From: Pontibacter korlensis | Lineage (GTDB): Bacteria; Bacteroidota; Bacteroidia; Cytophagales; Hymenobacteraceae | Direction: 5' to 3' | Assembly (NCBI RefSeq): GCF_000973725.1 | Contig: NZ_CP009621.1 | Coordinates: forward strand, 1,245,501-1,309,500 | DNA: 64,000 nucleotides | Shown here: positions 40,911-51,212 of the stretch, piece after piece | Position numbering within the stretch: the stretch's first letter is position 1 | How the letters are laid out: each line of letters begins with the position of its first letter | Notes under the pieces: model-generated | Databases searched by the model: none | The model's input: only the letters and a program-made list of their open reading frames with translations | Told to the model about the DNA's origin: nothing | Translations under genes and position numbers: made by a program

Positions 40911-42431
40911 ATGAAGATTCTTACAGCTGCACAGACCCGCGAAGCCGACGCCTACACAATCCAAGAGGAAGGGATCTCCTCCGCTGAGCTGATGGAGCGA
41001 GCGGCAAAAGCCTTTACCGGTTGGTTTGAGAATAAGTTTCAGCCGGGCGGGGAGGTACACATCTTCTGCGGCCCCGGCAACAACGGCGGTGATGGGCTAG
41101 CCGTCGCACGCCTGCTGCACGAGCGCAACTATAATGTGCAGCCTTACCTGGTGGGCGATATAAGTAAGGCTTCGGATGATTTTGAAACAAACTTGGAGCG
41201 TCTGCCACAGGACCTGCAGACTATACACGTGGAACAGGAGGCAGCTATTCCTAACTTGATAGGTAAAGGCTCCTGCGTTATTGATGCTCTCTTCGGTACC
41301 GGGCTAAACAGGCCTGTTACGGGCCTGTACGCTAAGGTACTTGAGGCGCTAAACAGTAGTGGCGTAACTGTCACTTCTATAGATATCCCTTCTGGCCTCT
41401 ACACTGACAGCCAAACACCTGAGGATGGCGCAATTGTCAGAGCACAGTACACGGTTAGTTTTGAGCTACCAAAGCTGGCCTTTTTGCTACCGCAGCACGA
41501 GCCGTTCGTGGGCGAGTGGCATGTAGTATCTATTGGGCTAAGCCAGCAGTTTATCTCAGAAGTTAATACCAACTATTTCTGCACAAAGCAGGAAGATGTG
41601 CAGCGCCTGCTGAAACTCCGCAAAAAATTCTCCCACAAAGGCCTCTATGGACACGCACTCCTGCTGTGCGGGGGCTACGGCAAGATGGGCGCCGCCGTAC
41701 TGGCTGCTCGTGCCTGCCTGCGCAGCGGTGTTGGGCTACTAACAGTGCAAGTGCCTCAAGCGGGTTACCCTATCCTTCAAACTGCCGTGCCAGAGGCCAT
41801 GACACTAACCGATAGAAACCGGAAGCACCTTTCTGAGCTTCCCCAGGATATTCAAAAGTATGATGTGATAGGAACAGGCCCGGGCATAGGCACTGAGCGT
41901 GTCACGAAAACTGCCATTGGACAGCTGTTGGCTACCTCCTCACACCCTACAGTGATTGATGCAGATGCAATCAACCTCATTGCTGCCAGCGATAAACTGA
42001 AGGCACAGCTGTACAAGAAAAAGCTCATTTTCACGCCACACCCAAAAGAGTTTGAGCGCCTGGTGGGCAAGGTTAAAAACGACTACGACCGGCTGCAGCA
42101 CCTGCGCGAGTTCTGCATGGAGTATGGTTGTTATGTTGTGCTGAAGGGTAGCCATACTGCTGTTGGCACGCCTGAAGGTAAAGTATACTTCAACACGACC
42201 GGCAACTCTGGTATGGCTACGGGCGGCACTGGAGATGTGCTCACGGGCATTATAACAGCATTGGTAGGGCAACAGTACACTCTGGAGGAGGCTTGCCTGT
42301 TGGGAGTTTATGTACATGGCTTAGCCGCTGATTTAGCGTTCCCTTCTCTAGGAGACATTGCCATGACGGCATCAGACGTAATTGACCATCTACCTAAGGC
42401 TTTCCTGCACCTTACCCAACTAATGCCATAG
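40911..42431 (+). CDS. nnrD: Bifunctional NAD(P)H-hydrate repair enzyme
   Basis: 506 residues, a fusion of NAD(P)HX epimerase (N-terminal, YjeF_N) and ADP/ATP-dependent NAD(P)HX dehydratase (C-terminal, YjeF_C). The epimerase part shows FCGPGNNGGDGLAVARLL at about 50-67 and DALFGTGLNRPV at about 122-133. The dehydratase part shows CGGYGKMGAAVLAARACLRSG at about 250-270, HPKEFERLVG, VLKGSHTAVG and TGGTGDVLTGIITAL near 440. Together they repair damaged NADH and NADPH. The last 20 bases overlap the end of the convergent UbiA-like gene. Confidence 0.95.
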   Translation: MKILTAAQTREADAYTIQEEGISSAELMERAAKAFTGWFENKFQPGGEVHIFCGPGNNGGDGLAVARLLHERNYNVQPYLVGDISKASDDFETNLERLPQDLQTIHVEQEAAIPNLIGKGSCVIDALFGTGLNRPVTGLYAKVLEALNSSGVTVTSIDIPSGLYTDSQTPEDGAIVRAQYTVSFELPKLAFLLPQHEPFVGEWHVVSIGLSQQFISEVNTNYFCTKQEDVQRLLKLRKKFSHKGLYGHALLLCGGYGKMGAAVLAARACLRSGVGLLTVQVPQAGYPILQTAVPEAMTLTDRNRKHLSELPQDIQKYDVIGTGPGIGTERVTKTAIGQLLATSSHPTVIDADAINLIAASDKLKAQLYKKKLIFTPHPKEFERLVGKVKNDYDRLQHLREFCMEYGCYVVLKGSHTAVGTPEGKVYFNTTGNSGMATGGTGDVLTGIITALVGQQYTLEEACLLGVYVHGLAADLAFPSLGDIAMTASDVIDHLPKAFLHLTQLMP

Positions 42432-43311
42432 TCACGCATACCAGGCCTGCGTGCAGCAACATAGCACCATCTGCCAGTATGGCGAAGTATATTCGCGGAC
42501 GGCTTGCTGAGGAGTACCAAACAATTAGAGCCGCACCAACTGCGCTCGCAACTAACGCCCACAGTACTTCGCCACCTTCGCTACTTATCAAAAGCAGAAC
42601 ATACAGCAGCAGAAGTGTAAGGGAGATCAATTTTGTGTTCCGCACACCTATCCAACCCGGAAAGGTTAGCGTGTTGGTGTCACGATCGTAGGCATAATCG
42701 CGGATATCGAATAGAAGCGCCAGCGCCAGTATAAACAGGAAACGGCGCAGGAAAAGCCATAGTGTTTCTGGCTGCCATACTTCCATACCTGCATCTAACA
42801 GCGGAAACATGGCCGTTACCACAGCCCATACATAAGCGATCAGAAAAACCTTGAGCAGTGGTACGCTTCGCAGGGGCTTTACCCGCTGCCGCTTATAAAG
42901 TACAGGTACTGTATACCCCACGGATATTACTGCCAGGTGCAGCAAAAACCAGAGGTTTATTTCTATACCTGACCAAAAGTATGCTGCTACAGCTGCACCT
43001 ATACTTACTAGTCCGAGTATAGCCAACTCTCGCTTATGGCGCTGCCCCCATGCAGGGTTATTTTTGTTTATCTGCTGGCACGGGCGGCGCAGGATACTCT
43101 GTACGCTACTAAGGTTGTAGGTAAAAAGCGTAGCCAGAAACACAAACACTGCCATAGTCCACGACACAGGAAGCCCCGCTAACAGATAGGTTTCTACCGT
43201 AAGAGCAAAGCCACAGAAAGAGATAAACACACTGCTATACAGCAGCGCTTCCAGCAGCCTATAGGGCAAGCTGGTTGCTTTTCTTCTTCCGTTGTGCCTG
43301 GTCCATTCCAT
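42412..43311 (-). CDS. UbiA-like membrane protein with a degenerate first Asp motif
   Basis: 299 residues with about eight hydrophobic helices, the layout of UbiA prenyltransferases. The second Asp-rich motif is intact (DIRDYAYDRDTNTLTFPGWIGVRN at about 206-229). The first motif, normally NDxxDxxxD, reads FTYNLSSVQSILRRP at about 65-79, with no Asp. Prenyl diphosphate binding through magnesium is therefore doubtful, and the substrate is unknown. Similar proteins occur in Bacteroidota. ATG 43311 is the first ATG; a TTG lies 12 bases upstream. Confidence 0.7.
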   Translation of the reverse strand: MEWTRHNGRRKATSLPYRLLEALLYSSVFISFCGFALTVETYLLAGLPVSWTMAVFVFLATLFTYNLSSVQSILRRPCQQINKNNPAWGQRHKRELAILGLVSIGAAVAAYFWSGIEINLWFLLHLAVISVGYTVPVLYKRQRVKPLRSVPLLKVFLIAYVWAVVTAMFPLLDAGMEVWQPETLWLFLRRFLFILALALLFDIRDYAYDRDTNTLTFPGWIGVRNTKLISLTLLLLYVLLLISSEGGEVLWALVASAVGAALIVWYSSASRPRIYFAILADGAMLLHAGLVCVTMALVG

Positions 43312-43529
43312 CCTACTTTGCAATTACGCAACAATTCATTGCTCAATCAAACACAGCTGCTCTTGTGTAAGCTGCTATCTGCAATTTGTGCATTAGTGTT
43401 TTTTGCTATGATCTCAACAACGGCAGCACTTTATAGTTGCCTGCCATTTCCTGCTATACTGCTGGCCGTAAAAATAGAAAGCCCGGCACAGAATACTCCA
43501 CGCCAGGCTTAACAGGAAAAGTAATAAGG

Positions 43530-44108
43530 TTATAGTGCTCTTTCTTTCTTTGTTGGCTCACCGAAAGTGGTGTTGTAAAGCTCAATGCTGTCCTGAATAA
43601 TTTTGTAAGCATGCTCACGACCTAGGAACTGCTCTACGATCACCTCTTTGTTTTCAAGCTTCTTATAGTCCTCAAAGAAACGACGCATCTCTAGCAGCGT
43701 GTGTGGAGGCAGCTCAGAGATATCATTGATGTGACGCACCGACATGTCGTTATAAGCCACAGCGATGATTTTATCATCCTCCTCGTTATTATCTATCATC
43801 TGCATCACACCGATTACCTTCGCATCTATCAAACACATTGGCTGTACATCGATAGAGCAGATTACCAGTATATCAAGAGGGTCTTTGTCGTCGCAGTAAG
43901 TCTGTGGGATGAAACCGTAGTTAGCCGGATAATTTACTGACGAGAACAGTACACGGTCTAGCTTCAGCATTCCGCTTTCCTTATCCAACTCATACTTTGC
44001 CTTCGATCCTTTAGGAATCTCAATGATAGCTGTTACCACTTCTGGCGCCATATCGCCGTAGCTCACGCTATGCCATGGATTGTTGTTGTCCATATTCTCC
44101 ATTTTCAT
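43530..44108 (-). CDS. ppa: Inorganic pyrophosphatase (family I)
   Basis: Hydrolyses pyrophosphate to two phosphates, pulling biosynthetic reactions forward. About 192 residues. [46 protein letters not shown] (with the metal-binding DDKDPLD) and [19 protein letters not shown] are the family I markers. Several Met codons cluster at the start; ATG 44108 is used and 44102 or 44093 are equally possible. It is followed by a gap without clear features and is probably a single gene. Confidence 0.95.
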   Translation of the reverse strand: MKMENMDNNNPWHSVSYGDMAPEVVTAIIEIPKGSKAKYELDKESGMLKLDRVLFSSVNYPANYGFIPQTYCDDKDPLDILVICSIDVQPMCLIDAKVIGVMQMIDNNEEDDKIIAVAYNDMSVRHINDISELPPHTLLEMRRFFEDYKKLENKEVIVEQFLGREHAYKIIQDSIELYNTTFGEPTKKERAL

Positions 44109-44160
44109 CTTTGGTTTTAAACACGCCGTCAATTAATTCTCTTCTTCAGGCGCTATGGTT

Positions 44161-45876
44161 TTATTTCATATATACTTGTAATGGCTTGCCTACACTTCCG
44201 TTTGGCTCCTGTATATACAGCCAAGCGGCGATAGTGGCGGCAATATCTGATACGGCTGCCTCGGCCTCACTTTCTCCGGCTTTTACGTTCCAGCCGTACC
44301 ATACTAATGGCACGTGTGTATCGTAGTTAGCCTGTGATCCATGCGTAGTACCTTTCGGATCGCTGCCGTATCCTTCAAACCACCCTGGCTCCAGCAGCAG
44401 CACAACATCACCAGAGCGTTTGGCATTAAAGCCGCTTTCTACACGAGCCATCATGCCTGTGCCCCAATTGCTGCTTTGCAATGTGGCAGCTGGTACAGCA
44501 CGCATCACTCCGTCAAAGCGCAATACATAATCAGCTACTCGCTGCTGTACTTCCGCTCTGGCAAGCTTTTTACTGTCTATCAAATTACGGTTCAGGTACA
44601 CCTGCTGGTTTATATAGCGCTCTACCCAATCGCCTTTGCCATACAATTTGTCCAGGTAGGCATCAATAGAGTCGCGCACAACATGAGAGGTAGCTACACC
44701 TGCAGGCACTTTCATGCTTTGCATGTAAGCTGGTACGTGTGCCGCACCATGGTCAGCACTTAAGAAGAAAAGTACCTCTCCCTTGCCTACTTCATTCTCA
44801 ATTGTGCTTATCAGTTCTGCTATTTCCTGATCCAGACGTAAAAAAACATCCTCAGCTTCGATAGAGTTCGGTCCAAAAGAATGGCCTACGTAATCTGGAG
44901 TAGAAAAGCTTACCGCAAGAAAGTCAGTTACGTCATCTTTTCCTAAACCTTCACCACGTAGTGCTGCCAGAGCAAAGTCTTTGGTGATGGTATTTCCTGC
45001 AGGTACAGAACGTATCAATTCAAAGTCTTTGCCACGTATTGCAGGCAAATTGTGCGGAAAAACCGGCTTCTGCTCTCCGCTTAAAGCTCTCTCCCATGGC
45101 ATATCATCGGCAGTGCTCTCCGTGTACTGCTCAATTGGCAGTAACGTTTCCCAAGGCTGGCTTAGGTACTGATCCGCTAGCTTCCGGTTGTTAAACTCCT
45201 GAGCCCACTGTGGCAGTTGCTCGTGGTAATAAGTACTTGTAATCCAGTTGCCACTTTCAGAGTCGAACCAGTAAGCGCCATTGGCCAAGTGGCCCGCGGG
45301 CAGTATAGATCCTCTATCTTTCAGTGCCACCCCTACTACCTTCGCTTCCTTGTTGGTTGCAAGGCGCAATTCGTCTGTAATAGTTGTTGTTTTGAGGTTA
45401 GCCGGCGACATCAGGCCTGCATCAGAGGTGCTACCTACCGTCTTTACCGTCTTGTCCTCCACACAATATACTACCTTTTTCTGATCCCGCTCATACCAGT
45501 TGTTTCCTATGATGCCATTGAGCGCTGGTACACTGCCTGTGTATACCGATGCATGCCCCGGACCAGTGTATGTTGGAACATAGCTGTACTGTGCGTTTTT
45601 GAAGTTAAAGCCCTGCGACAGCATTTTTCTAAAGCCGTCGTTGCCATACTTGCTCCAGTAGCGGTACAGGTAGTCGTAGCGCATCTGGTCCACCACAATT
45701 CCAACTATCAGTTTAGGTCGCTGCTGGATAGGGTCCGCTTGTACAGTTTGTGCACTGCTTTCTGCAGATGCAGTAGGTGCATTGGGTGTTGTTCCGGCAC
45801 AAGCACTCATCAGCAGAACGCTTGCGGTCATCACTTTTGCTCTTGTTACTTTTTTCAGCAACTCTTTGTATCTCAT
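44161..45876 (-). CDS. pafA: PafA-type alkaline phosphatase lipoprotein
   Basis: 571 residues of the phosphate-irrepressible alkaline phosphatase family. The signal peptide ends in a lipobox LLMSAC (Cys about 26). The nucleophile Thr lies in PTYTGPGHASVYTG at about 100-113. The phosphate-binding Lys-x-Arg lies in ALKDRGSILPAGH near 184, and metal ligands occur in DYVGHSFGPNS, SADHGAAHVPAYM and THGSQANYDTHVP. These match the Elizabethkingia PafA active-site set (Thr, Asn, Lys, Arg). It is a periplasmic phosphomonoesterase supplying phosphate. It is transcribed separately from the ATP synthase genes; a -7 box TATATTTG is at 45898-45905. Confidence 0.92.
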   Translation of the reverse strand: MRYKELLKKVTRAKVMTASVLLMSACAGTTPNAPTASAESSAQTVQADPIQQRPKLIVGIVVDQMRYDYLYRYWSKYGNDGFRKMLSQGFNFKNAQYSYVPTYTGPGHASVYTGSVPALNGIIGNNWYERDQKKVVYCVEDKTVKTVGSTSDAGLMSPANLKTTTITDELRLATNKEAKVVGVALKDRGSILPAGHLANGAYWFDSESGNWITSTYYHEQLPQWAQEFNNRKLADQYLSQPWETLLPIEQYTESTADDMPWERALSGEQKPVFPHNLPAIRGKDFELIRSVPAGNTITKDFALAALRGEGLGKDDVTDFLAVSFSTPDYVGHSFGPNSIEAEDVFLRLDQEIAELISTIENEVGKGEVLFFLSADHGAAHVPAYMQSMKVPAGVATSHVVRDSIDAYLDKLYGKGDWVERYINQQVYLNRNLIDSKKLARAEVQQRVADYVLRFDGVMRAVPAATLQSSNWGTGMMARVESGFNAKRSGDVVLLLEPGWFEGYGSDPKGTTHGSQANYDTHVPLVWYGWNVKAGESEAEAAVSDIAATIAAWLYIQEPNGSVGKPLQVYMK

Positions 45877-45897
45877 TTTACTATAGTTCGGTTACTA

Positions 45898-45905
45898 CAA
45901 ATATA
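45898..45905 (-). promoter_or_regulatory. Promoter -7 element of pafA
   Basis: TATATTTG on the minus strand, an exact TAnnTTTG match 22 bases before the pafA ATG. No clear -33 motif. Confidence 0.4.
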
Positions 45906-45988
45906 ATAAGTACAGCCTACTATTCTTGTCAGATTGCACTGCCTTTGTGGGTTTATCAATTTGTTAATATACCTTTTGGCACAGTACC

Positions 45989-46029
45989 CACAAAAATAAG
46001 CAGCGCCCACTTGTATCGGTGGGCGCTGC
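45989..46029 (-). terminator. Terminator of the ATP synthase operon
   Basis: An 11-bp GC-rich stem (GCAGCGCCCAC with its complement) around an 8-base loop, followed on the minus strand by TTATTTTTG. It lies 23 bases past the atpG stop, so no atpD or atpC gene can follow in this transcript. Confidence 0.9.
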
Positions 46030-46051
46030 TCCTGATTTCTTTTGCTCCTGT

Positions 46052-46942
46052 TTATTCTGCAGCCAAGGCCTCGGCACCACCCACGATCTCCAGGATCTCT
46101 TTGGTGATGGCTGCCTGACGCGTTCTGTTGTAAGTTAGCTTTAACTGCTTCAGTAGCTCACCTGCGTTTTCAGTCGCTTTATCCATGGCCGTCATACGGG
46201 CACCATGCTCAGATGCATTAGATTCCAGTACCGCTTTGTATACTTGTATCTTCAGCGATTTTGGTATTAGCTCCTCAATGATCTGCTCTTTTGATGGCTC
46301 AAATGTATAGTCAATCAACAAAGCTGCAGCGTCTACCTCCTCAGCTGGTTTCTCCACGATTGGGAGGAACTGCTCCTGGCGCAAGATCTGCGTTGCTACG
46401 TTTTTGAACTCGTTGTAAACTATTTCTACCTGGTCGAACTCTCCTGCTACGAAACCAGCCATAGCACGCTCAGCTGCTACACGTACTGTGTCGAAAGAAA
46501 GGTTTGCGAAGGTATTGCTGTAGTCACCGATAACATTGTAGCCTCTCTTGCGGAAGGCATCAAAGCCTTTGCGGCCGATAGTCAGGATGGTCAGGTTACC
46601 TGCTTCGTACTGGCTTCTGTATTTATCAGCAATCAGCGCGTTCACACCTTTCACAATGTTGGAGTTAAAAGCACCAGCCAAACCACGGTCAGAGGTTACC
46701 GCAATAATCAGCACCCTGTTCACGTCACGCTTCTCTGTGTACGGATTCTCTACAGCACCCTCAGCCATTGACGAAAGATTTGTCAGGATACCGCTCAAGC
46801 GCTGCGCATATGGGCGCATACGTAAGATGTTGTCCTGAGCACGTCTTAGCTTAGCAGCCGACACCATTTTCATGGCTTTTGTAATCTGCTGCGTAGACGA
46901 TACAGATGTAATGCGGCTTCTAACCTCTTTTAAACTTGCCAT
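46052..46942 (-). CDS. atpG: ATP synthase gamma subunit
   Basis: Central stalk subunit of F1, 296 residues. The N-terminal coiled coil has ASLKEVRSRITSVSSTQQITKAMKMVSAAKLRRAQ, typical of gamma. The C-terminal helix contains MTAMDKATENAGELLKQLKLTYNRTRQAAITKEILEIVGGAEAL, the family signature. It is the last gene of the operon, 70 bases after atpA, and is followed at once by a strong terminator. Confidence 0.97.
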   Translation of the reverse strand: MASLKEVRSRITSVSSTQQITKAMKMVSAAKLRRAQDNILRMRPYAQRLSGILTNLSSMAEGAVENPYTEKRDVNRVLIIAVTSDRGLAGAFNSNIVKGVNALIADKYRSQYEAGNLTILTIGRKGFDAFRKRGYNVIGDYSNTFANLSFDTVRVAAERAMAGFVAGEFDQVEIVYNEFKNVATQILRQEQFLPIVEKPAEEVDAAALLIDYTFEPSKEQIIEELIPKSLKIQVYKAVLESNASEHGARMTAMDKATENAGELLKQLKLTYNRTRQAAITKEILEIVGGAEALAAE

Positions 46943-47012
46943 ATTTAGTTGCTATGAGCAAAAGCTGAGGTTAAAGTCTTTTGCCTCTAACCTCAGCCTC
47001 TTTACTTAAAGT

Positions 47013-48593
47013 CTATTTGTTATACTTCGAAGCAGTTTCCTTTGCTACCTGCTTGATAACAGCAGTAGTTTCGTCATCCAGCTTACCAACTCTCAATGCA
47101 TTAAGAGCGTTAGCGTGCTGAGCGCGTAATGTGCGCAGGAAGTCTTTCTCAAAGTTTCTTACCTCATTAACCGGAACACTATCCAGCAGACCGTTAGTGG
47201 CTGCATAGATGGTAGCTACCTGCTCTTCTACCGGTACCGGAGAGAACTGTGCCTGCTTCAGGATTTCTAGGTTACGACGACCACGCTCGATTGTCAGCTT
47301 CGTAGCAGCATCCAGGTCAGAACCGAATTTAGCAAAAGCCTCAAGTTCGCGGAACTGAGCCTGATCCAGCTTCAGTGTACCTGCTACTTTCTTCATCGAC
47401 TTGATCTGAGCAGAACCACCTACGCGTGATACCGAAATACCAACGTTAATAGCCGGACGGATACCTGCGTTGAAGAGGTTAGTCTCTAAGAAGATCTGAC
47501 CATCCGTAATCGAAATCACGTTAGTCGGAATATAAGCAGAAACGTCACCAGCCTGTGTCTCGATAATTGGAAGGGCTGTTAATGAGCCACCACCTTTTAC
47601 CAAATGTCTGATAGACTCTGGTAGGTCATTCATGTTTTGAGCGATCTCGTCCGATGCATTGATTTTAGCAGCACGCTCCAGAAGGCGAGAGTGCAGATAG
47701 AATACGTCACCTGGGTAAGCCTCACGTCCTGGTGGGCGACGAAGCAACAGAGATACTTCACGGTAAGCAACAGCTTGCTTAGAAAGGTCGTCATAAACTA
47801 CCAGTGCAGGACGGCCAGTATCACGGAAGAACTCACCGATAGCAGCACCTGTAAATGGCGCGAAGAACTGCATTGGAGCAGGATCAGCGGCAGAAGCAGC
47901 TACTACTACAGTATAATCCATGGCACCACCTTCTTGCAGGGCTTTAACCACCTGAGCTACTGTAGATGCTTTTTGACCAACAGCTACGTAGATACAGAAA
48001 ACAGGCTCGCCTCTGTCGTAGAATTCACGCTGGTTCAGGATAGTATCGATAGCAACCGCAGTCTTACCAGTCTGGCGGTCACCGATAATCAATTCACGCT
48101 GGCCACGGCCGATCGGAATCATTGAGTCGATCGCCTTGATACCAGTTTGCATTGGCTCGTTTACTGGCTGACGGAAAATAACACCCGGTGCTTTACGCTC
48201 CAGTGGCATTTCGTACATTTCGCCAGCGATAGGGCCTTTGCCATCTATTGGCTGACCTAGTGTGTTTACAACACGGCCAACTATACCGTCACCTACTTTA
48301 ATAGAGGCAATACGGTTTGTTCTTCTTACGGTGGCGCCTTCTTTGATCTCGCTGTAGTCGCCAAGCAATACGGCACCTACATTGTCCTCTTCCAGGTTCA
48401 GAACGAGTGCCTGCAGACCATTCTCAAACTCTAAAAGCTCACCAGACTGAGCCTTGGAAAGGCCATAGATACGAGCGACACCGTCACCCACTTGCAGTAC
48501 AGTACCTACTTCTTCCAGTTCCGCTTCGGTACGGAAGTTAGATAGCTGTTCTCTTAATATGGCTGATACTTCGTCAGGTCTTACTTCTGCCAT
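47013..48593 (-). CDS. atpA: ATP synthase alpha subunit
   Basis: Non-catalytic nucleotide-binding subunit of F1, 526 residues. Walker A is [14 protein letters not shown] at about 172-185. [63 protein letters not shown] (the family signature with the Arg finger region) and [16 protein letters not shown] follow. It starts 2 bases after the atpH stop. The gene is almost free of the TATACTT heptamer that is common elsewhere in the window. Confidence 0.98.
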   Translation of the reverse strand: MAEVRPDEVSAILREQLSNFRTEAELEEVGTVLQVGDGVARIYGLSKAQSGELLEFENGLQALVLNLEEDNVGAVLLGDYSEIKEGATVRRTNRIASIKVGDGIVGRVVNTLGQPIDGKGPIAGEMYEMPLERKAPGVIFRQPVNEPMQTGIKAIDSMIPIGRGQRELIIGDRQTGKTAVAIDTILNQREFYDRGEPVFCIYVAVGQKASTVAQVVKALQEGGAMDYTVVVAASAADPAPMQFFAPFTGAAIGEFFRDTGRPALVVYDDLSKQAVAYREVSLLLRRPPGREAYPGDVFYLHSRLLERAAKINASDEIAQNMNDLPESIRHLVKGGGSLTALPIIETQAGDVSAYIPTNVISITDGQIFLETNLFNAGIRPAINVGISVSRVGGSAQIKSMKKVAGTLKLDQAQFRELEAFAKFGSDLDAATKLTIERGRRNLEILKQAQFSPVPVEEQVATIYAATNGLLDSVPVNEVRNFEKDFLRTLRAQHANALNALRVGKLDDETTAVIKQVAKETASKYNK

Positions 48594-48595
48594 GA

Positions 48596-49153
48596 TTATA
48601 GTTTATTAATGTATGGGTTGTCTTTAAATTGATTTCTCAGCTTGCGAAGGCTATTCCTCACAGAGCTGTCGATTTGTTTATCTCCTACACGCAGCACAAA
48701 TCCTCCGATTAGCGACGGGTCTACACGCTCTATAAGCTCTATGCGCTTTCCCGTTTGAGCAACCAGCTTCTTGCCTAGCTCATCACGCAGGGCCGGTGTA
48801 AGCGGCGCTGCAGAAACTACTTCAGCAGTTTGTATTCCCTGAAGCGTACGATACTGTTCCTGGAATGAAGTAGCTACCGTCTCAAGTACAGCCTCACGGT
48901 TTTTGCGGGCAATCAGGTTAAAGAAAGCCAGCGTCAGCTCCTGTACTTTACCTTTAAATACACCGTTGATAATAGCCAGCTTCTTATCTGACTTTACAAT
49001 CGGGTTCTGCAGCAGAAGCTTAAAATCACGGTTCTGAGAAACTACCTGTATGAACAGTTGCATATCTGCATTTACCTGGTCCACCAAGTTTTTCTCCTCA
49101 GCCAGTTCAATCAGCGACTTCGCGTATCTGGAAGCAACTCTAATATCTGACAT
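48596..49153 (-). CDS. atpH: ATP synthase delta subunit
   Basis: Peripheral stalk subunit (OSCP), 185 residues. It begins [26 protein letters not shown] and ends with the family signature region [32 protein letters not shown]. Length is normal. It lies between atpF and atpA in the operon. Confidence 0.95.
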   Translation of the reverse strand: MSDIRVASRYAKSLIELAEEKNLVDQVNADMQLFIQVVSQNRDFKLLLQNPIVKSDKKLAIINGVFKGKVQELTLAFFNLIARKNREAVLETVATSFQEQYRTLQGIQTAEVVSAAPLTPALRDELGKKLVAQTGKRIELIERVDPSLIGGFVLRVGDKQIDSSVRNSLRKLRNQFKDNPYINKL

Positions 49154-49208
49154 AGTGCTTGTTTATAATGCAGCGGTCTTACCTTTAGGCACCCGCTCTT
49201 GTACTTTG

Positions 49209-49703
49209 TTAGTTAAGCGTTACTTCACGGATATAGTCCTGAGCCAGCGCCTGCTGAGCAGTTTTATCGCTAAGCTCTCTTCTCAGAATTTGCTCAGCAA
49301 TCTCTAGCGACAGAGAAGCAGCCATGTTTTTCACTTCAGTGATAGCAGCACGCTTCTCGTTTTCGATTGACTCACGCGCCTGGGCAATCATGCGGGCACC
49401 TTCCTCATTCGCTTTCTGCTTAGAAGCCTCTACAATGCTATTAGCAGCCTCTGTAGCTTCTTTCAGAATTCTGTCACGCTCCAAACGAGCCTCGGCCAAC
49501 AGTTTTTCGTTGTCAGCTTTCAGCGCCTGTATCTCCAGCTTCGCTTTTTCAGCGGCACTAAGAGCATTCTCGATAGAGGCCTCACGCTCATGAAGCGCGT
49601 TCATGATTGGCTTCCATGCAAACTTACCAAGCAAAAACAGAACGATCAGGAACGTTACCGTCTGCCAGAAAAGTAGACCTATACCAGGGGTTACTAATTC
49701 CAT
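49209..49703 (-). CDS. atpF: ATP synthase b subunit
   Basis: Peripheral stalk subunit, 164 residues. A single N-terminal membrane helix (IGLLFWQTVTFLIVLFLLGKFAW at about 7-29) is followed by a long amphipathic helix rich in Ala, Glu, Lys and Arg (about 30-160). Length is normal. It is separated from atpE by 155 bases that contain a strong hairpin. Confidence 0.95.
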   Translation of the reverse strand: MELVTPGIGLLFWQTVTFLIVLFLLGKFAWKPIMNALHEREASIENALSAAEKAKLEIQALKADNEKLLAEARLERDRILKEATEAANSIVEASKQKANEEGARMIAQARESIENEKRAAITEVKNMAASLSLEIAEQILRRELSDKTAQQALAQDYIREVTLN

Positions 49704-49784
49704 TGTTTATGAAGATTGAGTATTAAATTCTTTTTAAGCGACCACCCTGGCCACCTTTTAACTACAACTGAACTATGTTTAGAC

Positions 49785-49816
49785 CTCATCGTCTGGGCCA
49801 TACGCCCAGACGTGAG
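49785..49816 (-). repeat. Strong hairpin between atpE and atpF
   Basis: CTCA-T-CGTCTGGG pairs with CCCAGACG-TGAG, 12 base pairs with one bulge around a 7-base loop. There is no T tract on either side, so it is not an intrinsic terminator. It lies in the 155-base gap after atpE on the minus-strand message. Confidence 0.75.
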
Positions 49817-49858
49817 ATCATGTAAGCATGTTAGCTTGTTACCTTTTGTTAAAAGTAA

Positions 49859-50134
<276 letters not shown>

Positions 50135-50152
50135 TTAAAAAATAAAATTCTA

Positions 50153-51169
50153 TTAATGGTGTTCATCCGCATGCTCATGCTCCTCAACTGCGCCGCCAAA
50201 ATACATGGCAGACAGCAGGGTAAAGATATAAGCCTGCAACAGGGCCACGAACAACTCCAGGAAGTTCATGAAAGTAGCAAACGCCACACTAAGCGGACCA
50301 ACCGCTATACTTTGGAAAATAAAGATCAAGCTAAACAGCGACAGGATGATGATGTGACCTGCTGTGATGTTGGCAAAAAGTCGAACCATCAGGGAAAACG
50401 GCTTTGTCAGGATACCGATTAATTCCACAGGGATCATGATCGGAGCAAGCCATGTTGGCACACCCGGAGTCGCAAATATGTGCTTCCAGTAGCTCTTGTT
50501 ACCACTGAACACTGTTATCAACAATGTGATCAGGGCAAGCACCAGCGTCACAGCAATGTTCCCTGTCAGGTTAGCGCCGCCTGGCATCAAGCCCAGCAGG
50601 TTGTTAAACCAGATAAAGAAGAACACTGTAAGCAGGTACGGCATATAACGCTCGTACTTCGGCCCAATATTCGCCTTAGCAATCTCGTCGCGAATAAAGA
50701 TGATGATTGGCTCAAAGAAAGACTGAATACCGCGAGGAGCAGCTTTTGGATTGTTTTTGTACCGACCTGCGATAACAAAGAAAATTATCAGCAGCAACGC
50801 CACACTAACAAACATAGAAGCCACGTTTTTAGTGATAGAAAAATCAAGTAGGCCTGCCTGATCAGCCAGCGGCTTACCTGCCTCATCTACTCGCATAATA
50901 TGGCCATGCTCCAGCGCATAGCCATTATAAGGCACAGTCTCGTGGTTTTCGTCGTAGAAATTGTGAGAAGAGAACACCTTAAACTCACCATTGTCTACCA
51001 GTATAACGGGCAGGTAAACAACAGCCCCATCCGCAAAATGCCAGGTATAATCATCAGCAATGTGATGTGTGATCATATCTCCTGGCTGAAACTCACCGCC
51101 TTCCACAGGCGCATCAGCAAAAGCAGTCAGCGTAAGGAAGGAAAACAATAGAACGAATAACCTCTTCAT
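50153..51169 (-). CDS. atpB: ATP synthase a subunit with a signal peptide and periplasmic extension
   Basis: Channel subunit of Fo, 338 residues, longer than the usual 240-270. Residues 1-18 look like a cleavable signal peptide (RLFVLLFSFLTLTAFA). About 95 periplasmic residues follow, then the first membrane helix at about 114-134. The core motif with the essential Arg is KPFSLMVRLFANITAGHI at about 258-275. The end is His- and Glu-rich (EEHEHADEHH). Such an N-terminal extension is known from Bacteroidota; its purpose is unknown. It is followed by atpE. Confidence 0.95.
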   Translation of the reverse strand: MKRLFVLLFSFLTLTAFADAPVEGGEFQPGDMITHHIADDYTWHFADGAVVYLPVILVDNGEFKVFSSHNFYDENHETVPYNGYALEHGHIMRVDEAGKPLADQAGLLDFSITKNVASMFVSVALLLIIFFVIAGRYKNNPKAAPRGIQSFFEPIIIFIRDEIAKANIGPKYERYMPYLLTVFFFIWFNNLLGLMPGGANLTGNIAVTLVLALITLLITVFSGNKSYWKHIFATPGVPTWLAPIMIPVELIGILTKPFSLMVRLFANITAGHIIILSLFSLIFIFQSIAVGPLSVAFATFMNFLELFVALLQAYIFTLLSAMYFGGAVEEHEHADEHH

Positions 51170-51212
51170 TAAGAATGATTTAGAAGCAATATTTAACAGA
51201 CAGAACCTACCG

